Assembly: GCA_028285305.1 (NCBI GenBank)
Contig: JANQPV010000021.1
Location: 82,184 to 146,183 of the forward strand
DNA length: 64,000 nt
DNA from: Alphaproteobacteria bacterium
GTDB taxonomy: Bacteria; Pseudomonadota; Alphaproteobacteria; SMXP01
Direction: 5' to 3'
The notes under the pieces are model-generated. The model saw only the letters and a list, made by a program, of their open reading frames with translations. It was not told the DNA's origin and did not search any database. The position numbers and the translations under genes are program-made. Below, piece by piece: positions 53,762-63,061 of the stretch. Positions within the stretch are counted from its first letter, which is position 1. Each line of letters opens with the position of its first letter.

Positions 53762-56428
53762 TCATTTCAGCGTTTTTTGCACGCTTACTAAGGACGGATC
53801 GTCCTCTAGCTCGTGCAGTTCAAATCCCAGTTCTCGGCACATCTTCAGCATTCGTGTATTTTCCGCCATGACTTCCCCTGTAATCGTGTGAAGATGCTGG
53901 GCCCTCGCGAAGGCAATGAGGGAAAGCATTAATTGGTAGCCCAGGCCGTGCCCCTTTTTGTCGCTTCGCACCATGATGGAATACTCGCCGGTTGTACGGT
54001 CCGGATCCATAACAAGATGCACGAACCCCACTAAATGAGATTGTTGACGATCGCTGAACGCGACGAAGGCCATCTCGCGATCATAATCAATTTGAGTCAA
54101 GCGTATGGCCAAGTGGTCGGGCAAGTGAATCATGGGACTGAAGAAACGAAGACGCAGATCTTGGGAATCGCAGGCGTCAACAAAAGTCCGCAACGGAGCT
54201 ACATCCTCCGGCTTTACCGGTCGTAACTCGTACTGATTGCCACTCCGATCTTTGATGGATTGCACGAGATTCGCCGGGTAGGGGGAGATCGAGAGCCTCT
54301 CCGATGAACCATTGTTGCCGATTCGAATGCGTGCATCCAATGCCAAGACCCCGTCCGCGTCGGCCCAGAGCGGGTTGATGTCCAATTCTTCGATTTCCGG
54401 GATTTCTTGTACGAGGTGTGCGACTGCGAGCAGGGTGTTCGTTACCGCATCTAGATCGGCAGGGGGACGATCCCTATAGCCTGCAAGCAACTTGCTGATT
54501 CGTGTGCGGTTTATCAGTTCATTTGCCAATACCGTGTTAAGAGGCGGCAAAGCAACGGCTTGATCTCGCACCACTTCGACAGCCGTTCCTCCTTGCCCAA
54601 AGACGATAACGGGCCCAAATGTTCGGTCGTTCGTCATCCCCACGATCAACTCGTGAGCACGGGGGCGATGGGCCATCGGCTGGACAGTAAATCCTTCGAT
54701 TTCAGCTTCGGGGTTGGCTTTCGCGACCCGTGTCAGCATGGCGTTGGCTGTTTGGATCAAATGTCCCTGATTTTGAATGTTGAGGGCAACACCTCCCACA
54801 TCGGTTTTGTGGGTAATTTGCGGGGAGAGGATCTTCAGCGCGATAGGAAAACCGATCCGCTGCGCGCTTTGAACGGCTTCGTCCACGTTGGAGACCTGTT
54901 CGGTCTCTACTATCGGTATATCAAAACACCGAAGAACTTGTTTTGCCTCGTATTCCGAGAGCCATTCGTGGTCATTGTTGCGGGCCGAGCGGACGATCTC
55001 CTTGGCGCGGTTCGCCGCTTCCGGCGAAAACTGAATGGATCTTTCGGGAACCTCCTTGAGGTGTCGCTGGTTTCGATTGTGTGTCACAATTTGGGAGAAC
55101 GCATCCACGGCCTCTCCGGGCGTATCGAAAGTCGGAATGCGGTGGCGAACGAAAGTTTCCCGTGCCTTCGCGGCACCGTCCGATCCCAGCCATGACGTGA
55201 AGACCGGCTTCTTTGTCTTTGTGCTGAGTGAAGATATCACTTTGGCGGCACCGACATTGTCGACCATGGCCGTTGGACAATTGATGACCAAAACGGCATC
55301 GACCTGCGGATCGCTTAAGAGGAGTTCGAACGCTGAATGGTAACGTTCTGAGGATGCATCGCCGATAATATCAACGGGATTGGCATGGGACCAGGTGGCA
55401 GGCAGGACTGTGCTGAGCGACTGAATCGTGTGTTGAGAGAGCTTTGCGAGCTGGCCCTGTTGGTCCAACAAGCGGTCCGTGGCCAGGACGCCGATCCCGC
55501 CTCCGTTGGTTAGTATGGCCAAGCGCTCTCCCACGATGTGCGTGCCGCGTGAAAGGGTTTCCGCAGCATCAAACAATTTCTCCAATGTCGGAACGCGAAG
55601 AATGCCCGCCCTGTGGAAGGCCGCATCATAAACAAGATCCGACCCGGCAAGAGCGCCGGTGTGAGACGTTGCCGCGAGGGCGCTTTCTTCGTGACGGCCC
55701 GGTTTAATCACGACGACCGGCTTGAGTCTTGAGGCCGCTCTGGCTGCGGACATAAACTTTCGCGGGTTGGTGACGTGTTCGATGTAAAGAAGAATTGAGT
55801 CTGTGGCTTCGTCCCTGGCCAGGTAGTCCAAAAGATCGCCAACGTCGACATCGGCCATGCCGCCAAGCGAGATGAGATGCGAGAATCCAATCTCTCGCGA
55901 ATTTGCCCAATCCATGATTGATGTGAGAACCGCGCCTGACTGACTTAGAAATGCCGTCTTACCTGGAAGAGCATTGCACTGAGCAAAGCTTGCGTTGAGA
56001 CCGATACCAGGTATCAGGAGTCCCACGCAGTTCGGTCCGATGAGACGAAAGAGATGGGGTTTGGCTGCGTTCAAAAGATCCTGCTGAAGTTGCTTGCCTT
56101 CCTCGCCGTGTTCGGCAAACCCGGCAGAAATGACGACGGCAGCTTTCGATCCTCGCAGGCCAAGCTGTTTGACGATCGGTGGGACTGTGCTTGCGGGCGT
56201 GCAGATGATACTGAGGTCCGGAACTTCCGGGAGAGAGGCGATGTCCGGATAGCAGGGAAAAGATTGGATGGTGTCCGCTTTGGGATTGACGAACATGATC
56301 TTACCGGAAAATGATCCAGAGACCAAGTTCCTAGCAATCACTCCGCCTACTGAATTGGCGTTGCGCGATGCGCCGATCAGCGCGACGGACCCCGGCTTTA
56401 GAGCGTACTCCAAGTTCCTAATAGTCAT
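53762..56428 (-). CDS. Acyl-CoA synthetase (ADP-forming)/GNAT acetyltransferase fusion
   Basis: An 888-residue fusion like protein lysine acetyltransferase Pat/PatZ. The CoA-binding domain has VALIGASRNANSVGG near 14-28; the catalytic-His block is ATSHTGALAGSDLVYDAAF near 244. The ATP-grasp domain runs from about 480 to 700, and a GNAT domain with KKGHGLGYQLMLSLI near 815-830 occupies the C-terminus. GGAGAG lies before the ATG at 56428. Such fusions acetylate acetyl-CoA synthetase and other enzymes. Pairing with an alcohol dehydrogenase and an FNR box suggests fermentative or acetate metabolism at low oxygen. Confidence 0.9.
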   Translation of the reverse strand: MTIRNLEYALKPGSVALIGASRNANSVGGVIARNLVSGSFSGKIMFVNPKADTIQSFPCYPDIASLPEVPDLSIICTPASTVPPIVKQLGLRGSKAAVVISAGFAEHGEEGKQLQQDLLNAAKPHLFRLIGPNCVGLLIPGIGLNASFAQCNALPGKTAFLSQSGAVLTSIMDWANSREIGFSHLISLGGMADVDVGDLLDYLARDEATDSILLYIEHVTNPRKFMSAARAASRLKPVVVIKPGRHEESALAATSHTGALAGSDLVYDAAFHRAGILRVPTLEKLFDAAETLSRGTHIVGERLAILTNGGGIGVLATDRLLDQQGQLAKLSQHTIQSLSTVLPATWSHANPVDIIGDASSERYHSAFELLLSDPQVDAVLVINCPTAMVDNVGAAKVISSLSTKTKKPVFTSWLGSDGAAKARETFVRHRIPTFDTPGEAVDAFSQIVTHNRNQRHLKEVPERSIQFSPEAANRAKEIVRSARNNDHEWLSEYEAKQVLRCFDIPIVETEQVSNVDEAVQSAQRIGFPIALKILSPQITHKTDVGGVALNIQNQGHLIQTANAMLTRVAKANPEAEIEGFTVQPMAHRPRAHELIVGMTNDRTFGPVIVFGQGGTAVEVVRDQAVALPPLNTVLANELINRTRISKLLAGYRDRPPADLDAVTNTLLAVAHLVQEIPEIEELDINPLWADADGVLALDARIRIGNNGSSERLSISPYPANLVQSIKDRSGNQYELRPVKPEDVAPLRTFVDACDSQDLRLRFFSPMIHLPDHLAIRLTQIDYDREMAFVAFSDRQQSHLVGFVHLVMDPDRTTGEYSIMVRSDKKGHGLGYQLMLSLIAFARAQHLHTITGEVMAENTRMLKMCRELGFELHELEDDPSLVSVQKTLK

Positions 56429-56474
56429 CGGCTCTCCTCTTTCCCGACTTAACCCCAACATAAATGTGTGGAGA

Positions 56475-56488
56475 TTGACCTGAATCAA
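56475..56488. promoter_or_regulatory. FNR/FixK box with class II architecture
   Basis: TTGACCTGAATCAA fits TTGAY-N4-RTCAA. TATGTT at 56511-56516 begins exactly 22 bases after it, so the box centre would be 41.5 bases upstream of a start near 56523, the canonical class II position. This serves the universal stress gene at 56547. The box also lies 47 bases upstream of the divergent acyl-CoA synthetase gene. Confidence 0.88.
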
Positions 56489-56546
56489 GTCCCGTATTAA
56501 GCCTGGAAACTATGTTTTTTGGCACGTTTGGCCGAAGGAGCGCCTA

Positions 56547-57386
56547 ATGAAAAAGATCTTTGTACCGTTTATGTCGAAAGATGGAGGGCAGGCTAGTTTT
56601 GGGGCTGCCTATCCTGTTGCACAGCAGCTCGATTGTGAGATTGAGGTGTGCCATATGCGCGATGAGCCATATGTTGCGTATCCGTATGCGATCGAATCCG
56701 CCGTGGTCTTCTCGGACAAAACACTGCAAAAAATTGAAGAAATGAAGAAGGAGCGAGCTCGTGAGCTCAAAAAGAGTTTCGAGGCGCTCTACAAAGAATG
56801 CGAACGGGCGAACAAGTCGGGTCGAAAGGTTCCTGCTGAGTGGACAGAAATGGTGGGACGACCGGACATTGAATTTGGACGGGCTGCCCGATGTGCAGAT
56901 TTGGTCATAACCGCCAGGCCTCATTCGGAAGAAGAAGACCGTGACCAGTCCCTATTGGAACAGCTCCTTATGGCTTCGGGGACACCGATGTTGGTTGCTC
57001 CCTCAAGCGGCGATCCGGTTTCGCAAGCATTGATTGCTTGGAATGGAAGTTTGGAGTCCTCCCGCGCCGTTCGCTCGGCCATTCCGCTCCTGAAACATGT
57101 GCAGAGCGTCTCCGTACTTACGCTGGGGCGTCTGGCGGTAAATGCGCCGGGACCTGATGTTGTGTGCCGGTATTTGCAGACGCACGGGATTGAGTCCGAG
57201 TATGAGAGTCTGCAGAAATTCGATGGGAGCGCGGAACGCGCGATGGAAGATTACGCAAAAAGTGAAGGGTGTAATCTGATCGTTATGGGCGCCTACTCTC
57301 ACAGCCGGCTTCGCGAAATGGTCTTGGGAGGTATGACCCGCCATATGCTTCGTGACGTGCATTTTTCACTTTTCTTATCGCACTAG
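56547..57386 (+). CDS. Universal stress protein
   Basis: A 279-residue tandem-UspA-like protein. The C-terminal domain ends with CNLIVMGAYSHSRLREMVLGGMTRHMLRD, the family ATP/phosphate loop (G near 250, GGMT near 263). The N-terminal half is degenerate, with a long helix near 58-100. It begins KKIFVPFMSKDG. Usps of this kind are FNR/FixK/DosR-type low-oxygen genes in many bacteria, and the canonical class II box upstream agrees. AAGGAG supports the start. A small companion gene follows. Confidence 0.9.
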   Translation: MKKIFVPFMSKDGGQASFGAAYPVAQQLDCEIEVCHMRDEPYVAYPYAIESAVVFSDKTLQKIEEMKKERARELKKSFEALYKECERANKSGRKVPAEWTEMVGRPDIEFGRAARCADLVITARPHSEEEDRDQSLLEQLLMASGTPMLVAPSSGDPVSQALIAWNGSLESSRAVRSAIPLLKHVQSVSVLTLGRLAVNAPGPDVVCRYLQTHGIESEYESLQKFDGSAERAMEDYAKSEGCNLIVMGAYSHSRLREMVLGGMTRHMLRDVHFSLFLSH

Positions 57387-57404
57387 CTCGCAGGAGTTTC
57401 AAAC

Positions 57405-57782
57405 ATGGGATGGTATGAAATCCGATTGGAACTGGCTCGGACTGCTCAGTTTGTCGAAGGCAGCCGGACGCATGGATACCAGATTCGAGCGCCTTTGATG
57501 CAAGATTGGCATCTGGACGAGGCCGCTTGGCGCAAGGACAAGAAGGCGGCCATCGTTCACCGCTTTTGGGAAGGTGAAGAAGACACGTATGGTCATCTCA
57601 TTCATACGCGCCATCGCACTTGGGCCTTCTCCTATGCGCCGGGGGAAGACGATGACACGCCGATCTTTATGTTAGAGACACACCTGTTCAAAGTTGGTGA
57701 ATATATCACCATAAACGAACATGAAGGCGACAGTCTGCCGTTTAGAGTAGCTGAAGTCCGCCCACTGATCGGATATCCGTAA
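57405..57782 (+). CDS. Conserved-looking hypothetical protein
   Basis: A 125-residue cytoplasmic protein starting MGWYEIRLELARTAQFVEGS, rich in aromatic residues (5 Trp, many His) and acidic pairs, ending with GDSLPFRVAEVRPL. No family recognised. It starts 18 bases after the universal stress gene and is presumably in the same low-oxygen transcript. It converges on fixK. Confidence 0.72.
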   Translation: MGWYEIRLELARTAQFVEGSRTHGYQIRAPLMQDWHLDEAAWRKDKKAAIVHRFWEGEEDTYGHLIHTRHRTWAFSYAPGEDDDTPIFMLETHLFKVGEYITINEHEGDSLPFRVAEVRPLIGYP

Positions 57783-57801
57783 GCAGGCGGCTTGGCGTGC
57801 G

Positions 57802-58491
57802 TCAGCGCAAAGATGTTGCTTCGCTCACGGAACTGCGAATCGCTTCAAGATCCGTCAAAACCAGCTTTCGCGATGAGATGAGCTTGATCCATCCCAGTTT
57901 CTTAAGCTCTCCAAAGGCACGGGAGACGGTCTCAATTGTCAGTCCGAGATAGTCTGCGATGTCTTGCCGTGTCATTTTGAGGTGAATTTCTTCGGAATCA
58001 TCATTCATTCCGGAAAGCCGGAACAAGAATGTCGAAACCTTTTGCAAGGCGGTCATGCGGCCCAGCATCACTAGGCGATCCTGAGACCGGTGCAACCGAG
58101 CCAGCAGATTGAGAACGAATTGCTCCGTCATATCTGTTGAACAAGCTATGGATGAAATAAACCGGTCGCGTTGAAAGCACTTGACCGAGCAGTCTGTTAT
58201 CGCTTCGGCTGTATGCAATTGCTCTCTGATTTCAGTCAGACCAAAAATCTCGCCGTCGCCATAGAATTCAATAATTTGGCAGCCACCGTCTTCCAAGGTG
58301 TTGTACTCCTTCACCAAACCATCAATGAGCTGGAAGCAGTACGGCGACTCCTCTCCTTCAAAGTATATTGTTTCGCCGGCCTTGTAGTGCTTCACACTTG
58401 CCGGTGTGGTAACAGGGCGGACGCGCCCAGAAACGGCCGGTTCGGAATGAGATTGAGAATTGTTCTCCTGGTAGGTTGATAGAACAGACAT
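57802..58491 (-). CDS. fixK: Crp/Fnr-family regulator FixK
   Basis: A 229-residue regulator: cyclic-nucleotide-binding-like beta barrel (about 35-130), dimer helix (about 130-160) and a winged helix with TRQDIADYLGLTIETVSRAFGELKKLGWI near 178-206. Its recognition helix ETVSR reads TTGAY half-sites. It lacks the N-terminal Cys cluster of FNR, so it is the oxygen-insensitive FixK type, acting below FixLJ. AAGGGG lies before the ATG. It is likely the regulator that reads the six TTGAY boxes in this window. Confidence 0.88.
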   Translation of the reverse strand: MSVLSTYQENNSQSHSEPAVSGRVRPVTTPASVKHYKAGETIYFEGEESPYCFQLIDGLVKEYNTLEDGGCQIIEFYGDGEIFGLTEIREQLHTAEAITDCSVKCFQRDRFISSIACSTDMTEQFVLNLLARLHRSQDRLVMLGRMTALQKVSTFLFRLSGMNDDSEEIHLKMTRQDIADYLGLTIETVSRAFGELKKLGWIKLISSRKLVLTDLEAIRSSVSEATSLR

Positions 58492-58718
58492 CTGCGTACC
58501 CCTTTGCTAGTCCCGTGAATTTTCTCGCTTCGTTAAAACTAGTATCTGCGTGCAGAGAGGCCTAGTTCGGGTGAGTACGGATAAAGGTGGTGGGCAAGGC
58601 TGGTGGTGCCGCGAATCCGACTTGAGGACGGAGGCCGGGACGTTAAAAAAACCTAGGTAAATTCAAGATTGCGCACTGCAATCCGTTGATAAGCCAAGCT
58701 GATCCTGGGGCGCTATTC

Positions 58719-58735
58719 TACGTATTTCTACGTAC
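58719..58735 (-). promoter_or_regulatory. Candidate FixJ site upstream of fixK
   Basis: TACGTATTTCTACGTA (58719-58734) has two identical palindromic hexamers. On the minus strand, the sense strand of fixK, it reads GTACGTAG at 58735-58728, equal to the rhizobial FixJ core GTAMGTAG as I recall it. It lies 228 bases upstream of fixK, just after the fixJ stop. Confidence 0.65.
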
Positions 58736-58748
58736 CTTAGCTGTGGAT

Positions 58749-59399
58749 CTATTGATCTGGGGGTTCCAAAATGTCCAGCTTGACGGTCATACGGACCAAA
58801 TCCGCCAAGGACCCCGCCTTCATCTTTTCCATAATATGCTGGCGGTGCACTTCGACAGTGCGGTGACTCACGCCCAGTGTCCGGGCCATTTCTTTGCTCG
58901 TATTGCCCTGAACAACAAAGGAAAGTACCTCCCGCTCGCGCTTGGTGAGTTTGGCGAAATTCTCTGCGATCTCATCGGAACCGCCTGCCTCTTTTGCGTG
59001 AAAAGATCGTCTTTGCGTGAATGCTCTTTCGAGTGCGGTCAAGACCTCGTCGGTGGTAAAGGGTTTTTGGAGGAAATCCGAAGCGCCGTTGCGCATGGCT
59101 TCAACTGCCATGGGTATGTCACCATGGGCCGTCATGACCACGATTGGTAAGTTTACCCCTTCTGACGTCAATTGCGCTTGCAGGTCCAACCCTTGGATTC
59201 CGGGCATACAGACGTCCATAAGCGCTACGGCACCCTCGAGTTTCATATTGGTTCGCCGGGAGAGGAAATCCTCCCCTGAGGAAAAGACTTCGACCTCAAA
59301 TCCGGCGGCGCTGAGAAGTGCAGAAACGCCCCTCTGAACCCCGGGATCGTCATCAATCAGCAAGACACGGTTCTTTTGGGAAACTGGATCGATGGTCAT
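58749..59399 (-). CDS. fixJ: Two-component response regulator FixJ
   Basis: A 216-residue response regulator. The receiver domain has the acidic pocket Asp16-Asp17, phospho-acceptor Asp62 (LMDVCMPGIQG) and a Lys in FLQKPFTTDEV near 110. A LuxR/FixJ helix-turn-helix (LTKREREVLSFVVQGNTSKEMARTLGVSHRTVEVHRQHIMEKM) is at about 151-193. It is activated by FixL when oxygen falls and then switches on fixK. Its start overlaps the fixL stop by four bases (ATGA). Confidence 0.92.
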   Translation of the reverse strand: MTIDPVSQKNRVLLIDDDPGVQRGVSALLSAAGFEVEVFSSGEDFLSRRTNMKLEGAVALMDVCMPGIQGLDLQAQLTSEGVNLPIVVMTAHGDIPMAVEAMRNGASDFLQKPFTTDEVLTALERAFTQRRSFHAKEAGGSDEIAENFAKLTKREREVLSFVVQGNTSKEMARTLGVSHRTVEVHRQHIMEKMKAGSLADLVRMTVKLDILEPPDQ

Positions 59400-60865
59400 G
59401 GGCTGGCAGGCAATCGTAGCACAAACAAGGTTCCACTCGGATCGTTATCCTCCACGAGAATTTCGCCTTGATGTGAATCAATGATCGCTTTGGAGATGGA
59501 CAAGCCAATGCCCATCCCATCCTCTTTGGAGGTCACGAACGGCTCAAAGAGTCGCTGTTTGATGTCATCGCGAATTCCCGGCCCATTGTCCGCCACGCGA
59601 ATGAAGATGGATTCCTTTGTACGCTCTGTACTCAACACGATCTTTCCGGTTGCTGTGCCTTCTAAGGCTTCAGCCGCGTTGCGCACGAGGTTGGTGATCA
59701 CTTGTTGAATTTGGATTCTGTCGACATTTGCCGAACCGGTTGAAGAGCTGAGGGATAGCTCAATGTCGAGCGTGTCTTGGGCCGTGCCGAGCAGTCCGAT
59801 CGTCATGGCTTCTGTCACAAGTTCGTTCACGTCGCAAATGGTCTTGTTTGCCTTTCCGCGGCGGATAAAGTCGCGCATCTGCTGGATCAATTGGCTGGCG
59901 CGTCGGATTTCGCAAACCGTATCCTCGATCAATCCGAGGGCCTCAGTTGATGCCTTGGTTTCTTCATTTCGGATTGTCAGCGCGGCGGCGCCGGCAAGGC
60001 TGGCGGCGGCCGTTAGGGGTTGATTGAGTTCATGCGAGACGGCTGCCGTTACTTCGCCCATTGCTGCCATGCGGCCAGCGTGCTGGAGTTGAAATTGCGA
60101 CTCCGCGAGTTGGCTCTCGAGCTGTGCTTTTTCGGTTATGTCTTCAATGAAACCAACAAAAATGCGCTCCCCATCCGTAAACTCCCCCACGTGGAGAAGG
60201 GCCGGAAACTCTTCTCCGTGTTTGCGTAAGGCTGTGACCTTTCGCGCGCGCCCAATGATCTTTGCCTCTCCCGTTCGCAAGTAGCTTTTCATGTATCCGT
60301 CATGTTTGGACTTATCCGGCTCGGGCATCATCATGCTGATATTCTTGCCGAGGACGTCGGCTTCCTTATGGCCAAACATCTCTTGTGCTTGTTTGGAGAA
60401 ACTTATGATGGCGCCATCCTCGTTGATGGTGATGACCGCTTCGGGAGAGACATCGATGATCGATCTCAAGAACGCTTTGTTTTCCGAAAGCGCCTCCTCG
60501 TTGAGATTCTTTTCTGTCACGTCAATGCCGGTTGCGAGAACGATTGTCGGCTTGCCGTCATCGCCCAGCACAGGACCATTTGACCACTCGATCAGTCTGT
60601 TGCTTCCGTCCTTCGTGCGCCAATAATTTGTAAACGTTGTAGTTTCGTGGAGGGTTTCTTGAAATACTCTTTCAACGGAGTCTAGTTCCTCTTCAACTAT
60701 GAAGACATCCCAGACCTTCTGTCCCTTCACTTCGCTTGCTGAATATCCTGTTAGCGTTTCGCAGGCGTGATTGAACGCTAAGATCGAACCGTTCAGCTCA
60801 AGCAGCAAGATTGGTGCTTCTGCTATATCGAAGATGGCTTTTGCAAGTCGGTCTTGTAGTTTCAT
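59396..60865 (-). CDS. fixL: Oxygen-sensing histidine kinase FixL
   Basis: A 489-residue soluble kinase with no membrane helices. Two PAS domains: PAS-A about 1-120 and a haem PAS about 125-245. The proximal haem His188 is in [11 protein letters not shown], and an Arg-rich GRARKV about 20 residues later matches the distal-Arg region of rhizobial FixL. The kinase part has the H-box [11 protein letters not shown] (His278) and the ATP site [24 protein letters not shown] plus [10 protein letters not shown]. The ATG at 60865 was chosen because PAS-A begins here; the open frame extends to 61018, near the tRNA. Ribosome-site support is weak. Confidence 0.93.
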   Translation of the reverse strand: MKLQDRLAKAIFDIAEAPILLLELNGSILAFNHACETLTGYSASEVKGQKVWDVFIVEEELDSVERVFQETLHETTTFTNYWRTKDGSNRLIEWSNGPVLGDDGKPTIVLATGIDVTEKNLNEEALSENKAFLRSIIDVSPEAVITINEDGAIISFSKQAQEMFGHKEADVLGKNISMMMPEPDKSKHDGYMKSYLRTGEAKIIGRARKVTALRKHGEEFPALLHVGEFTDGERIFVGFIEDITEKAQLESQLAESQFQLQHAGRMAAMGEVTAAVSHELNQPLTAAASLAGAAALTIRNEETKASTEALGLIEDTVCEIRRASQLIQQMRDFIRRGKANKTICDVNELVTEAMTIGLLGTAQDTLDIELSLSSSTGSANVDRIQIQQVITNLVRNAAEALEGTATGKIVLSTERTKESIFIRVADNGPGIRDDIKQRLFEPFVTSKEDGMGIGLSISKAIIDSHQGEILVEDNDPSGTLFVLRLPASP

Positions 60866-61023
60866 GCTCACAAGCTTTTGTCGGATTCTCGTGCCGTTTT
60901 CGCTCCAACAGAAACACAAAGCGGCCCGAGGTTCCTCTTGTTGCGCGTTTCTGGACGGCGAACCGGATTCCATTTCACCCGGACATGCACTGGGGCGTCT
61001 TGCGACCGGGCTTGCCATCTGAC

Positions 61024-61113
61024 TGGCGGAGAGAGAGGGATTCGAACCCTCGAGACGGTTACCCGCCTACACGCGTTCCAGGCGTGCGCCTTCGACCACT
61101 CGGCCACCTCTCC
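61024..61113 (-). tRNA. tRNA-Ser (GGA)
   Basis: A 90-base cloverleaf on the minus strand. The acceptor stem GGAGAGG pairs with TCTCTCC, with discriminator G and an encoded CCA. The D-arm has GCCGAGTGGTCGAAGGC, and the anticodon loop CTGGAAC on stem CACGC/GCGTG gives anticodon GGA. There is a long variable arm as in serine tRNAs, and a T-arm GAGGG-TTCGAAT-CCCTC. Confidence 0.97.
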
Positions 61114-61550
61114 ATCATTTTTGTCACTACTGCTCGCCGAAACCTTGGAAGTCAAGTGTGGGTCCACAAATTGCGCACATGTTCTCGACCCTGGTTCGTG
61201 CGCCGACACGATTGCGGCTCGATCCGTCGCGTCCAAGCATTCGCGAGTGTGAATGGATGGGCGGCTTTTGTGCCAAAAATAAAGTGGTGAACAGGCGATC
61301 ATGGGGACCTGTGTTCACGGCACTGGTCGCGGAAACGGCTACAAGTTCTTTGATTTTCTTCGTTAAACCAGCCTTACAAATCTGCAACACTCACTTGGGC
61401 GGGCCAATAGCGGACGTGCACTCTTGCTTGGCAATGGTTAACTGAGAGGCTAAGTTCATCCCAATCTCGTTGAATGCGCACAAGAATGCTCTATTCTTGC
61501 ATGTGCTTGATGGTGGGACATCGGCGGGAAATGGCTTTGGGGGACTGGGC
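61114..61550. other. Intergenic stretch downstream of the tRNA promoter
   Basis: 437 bases without a convincing gene. The first part should hold the promoter of the minus-strand tRNA-Ser. Near the end CAAGAAT (61481-61487) and ATTCTTG (61493-61499) form a 7-bp inverted repeat with a 5-base loop, about 50 bases before the next start codon. I see nothing else. Confidence 0.45.
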
Positions 61551-61835
61551 ATGATCATCTTTCGAATCATAAGCTTACTCTTTGTAGCGGGCGCGCTTAT
61601 GGTTTTGGGTGCGGATGCGCTTACCTCGCTTGAAAACGGCGCGGTTACATTGCGGCCGTTGAATGACGTGATCGCTCTTGTGAGCCGGGACCTGGCGGCG
61701 GCTATTGCCGATTGGCAAGGCGCGTTGCCCGGCGGCCTCAAAGAAGGCGTGGGCTATGTGCTGACATCTCCGGCCTGGGTGCCTTTGGGTGTGATCGGGA
61801 TCTTCCTAGCTTTCTTGTTCCGGGCGCGAGACTAA
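61551..61835 (+). CDS. Small two-helix membrane protein, paralog 1
   Basis: A 94-residue protein with an N-terminal helix (about 2-22), a loop of about 45 residues and a C-terminal helix. It shares the pattern LGxDAxxSxxN-like loop, PLND, then LxSPAWxPxxVxGxxLxFxxR with the protein at 63062-63349, so the two are paralogs. The ATG at 61551 was chosen since the hydrophobic helix begins there and the upstream 27 residues look non-coding. No known function. Confidence 0.75.
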   Translation: MIIFRIISLLFVAGALMVLGADALTSLENGAVTLRPLNDVIALVSRDLAAAIADWQGALPGGLKEGVGYVLTSPAWVPLGVIGIFLAFLFRARD

Positions 61836-61925
61836 CCATGATCTCTGGTGGTGCAACTGGGCGTTGCAAAAGCGCCGAATGATTCGCTGTTGTTTGTCGG
61901 CCGAAACCCCGCAGACGTCAGGGCC

Positions 61926-62915
61926 TCAAGAGACGAGTTTAGAAGGCTGGGTCTTCTCCCGCTGAGATGCTTCTGAAGCAGGCTCCTTCCTGATCACGCG
62001 ATCGCTCCAATTCACTGCGCGAAGCGACTTATGGTGTACATGATCTTCTGTATCTAACATCGGAAGAGTGACCGAAGCATCGACTGCCATATCAGGGTAG
62101 GATCTGAAATTCACGACACTGATGGATGTGTGGGGCAGATTGTATTCCACAAGTTCTGTGGCCGAATTGTCTAGACGCCAAGGCCCTTGGTAATTGCACC
62201 ACTCCGGCAACCGCTCCACACGCAGACCGTCGAGATGAACACAGGCAGAAACGGCCAGGTCATCTATCTCATGCACGGGCGCGTGCTTGAGTGATTCTCG
62301 AACCCAATGTTGAATAGAGTCCCAATGGGGAGCGTCTTTGCTCAAAGCAAACACATCTGCATTCAAGAGCGGGCGATTTGACAGCTGACGGATGTTTTCG
62401 CGCCCCAAACGGGCCCGTTTGGCCGTACGATAGAGCGGTGACCGCAATCTCACCAAACCGGCGCCGATCCACTCCATTGGTGCCGTTCTGGCGCGAAATC
62501 GCGAAACCGTCGATACGATGGACAGAGCACCGCGTTCGGCGCCTTCAATGAACAGTTCGAGGGCCGCGCTGGATTGCAGCCAGGTGCGGCAATCAAAGAA
62601 CGCATAGATTTCGTGGCCGGGAAAATAGTTCCGAAGAAATGCTTTTGATACTGCACCTTGCTCCAACGGGAAGCCACTTCGTTGATGCGACTTGATCGGT
62701 GCATCGGGGCTCGGTGTGTGGATGGAAACACCTTGAGCCTTCAAAGCCTCTGATTGAATGGACGTCAGTCCATGGTCGACAACGCAAAATGTAACCCGGT
62801 CGGCAAAGCCCACCTGCTTAACCGACTGAAAGAGCTCGGTTATTAGAGGAAAGACACGGTTTTCGCCGTTCGTGATAAAGGCGACGCGCTGCTTGGTGCC
62901 GGCCGTCTGTCCCAT
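61926..62915 (-). CDS. Possible glycosyltransferase-like protein
   Basis: A 329-residue soluble protein with an opening RVAFITNGENRVFPLITELFQSV near 10-32, the VTFCVVDHGLTS strand near 40 and an acidic FFDCRTW near 108-114 in a place that could match a glycosyltransferase DxD-like motif. The NADVFALSKDAPHWDSIQHWV segment near 190-210 recalls glycosyltransferase-8-like or nucleotide-sugar proteins. The family is uncertain. The ATG at 62915 was chosen over 63098 because the first 61 residues look untranslated. It is flanked by the two small paralogous membrane proteins. Confidence 0.6.
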   Translation of the reverse strand: MGQTAGTKQRVAFITNGENRVFPLITELFQSVKQVGFADRVTFCVVDHGLTSIQSEALKAQGVSIHTPSPDAPIKSHQRSGFPLEQGAVSKAFLRNYFPGHEIYAFFDCRTWLQSSAALELFIEGAERGALSIVSTVSRFRARTAPMEWIGAGLVRLRSPLYRTAKRARLGRENIRQLSNRPLLNADVFALSKDAPHWDSIQHWVRESLKHAPVHEIDDLAVSACVHLDGLRVERLPEWCNYQGPWRLDNSATELVEYNLPHTSISVVNFRSYPDMAVDASVTLPMLDTEDHVHHKSLRAVNWSDRVIRKEPASEASQREKTQPSKLVS

Positions 62916-63061
62916 GAACTTACCCTTGACGCCGAACGGCAAAGCCAAAGAGCTCCCACTTTCCCATTCGGCACTTTTATATTTACATATGGAGCAGTTT
63001 TGATCCTGATGAGATTCGGTTAATATTGAAATAGGATTTGAACACGAGGAGAGAATTGTCT

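Noticed and set aside
60866..61018. 51-residue N-terminal extension of FixL
   Set aside because: It has low-complexity residues, runs to within 6 bases of the tRNA, and PAS-A begins at the later ATG.
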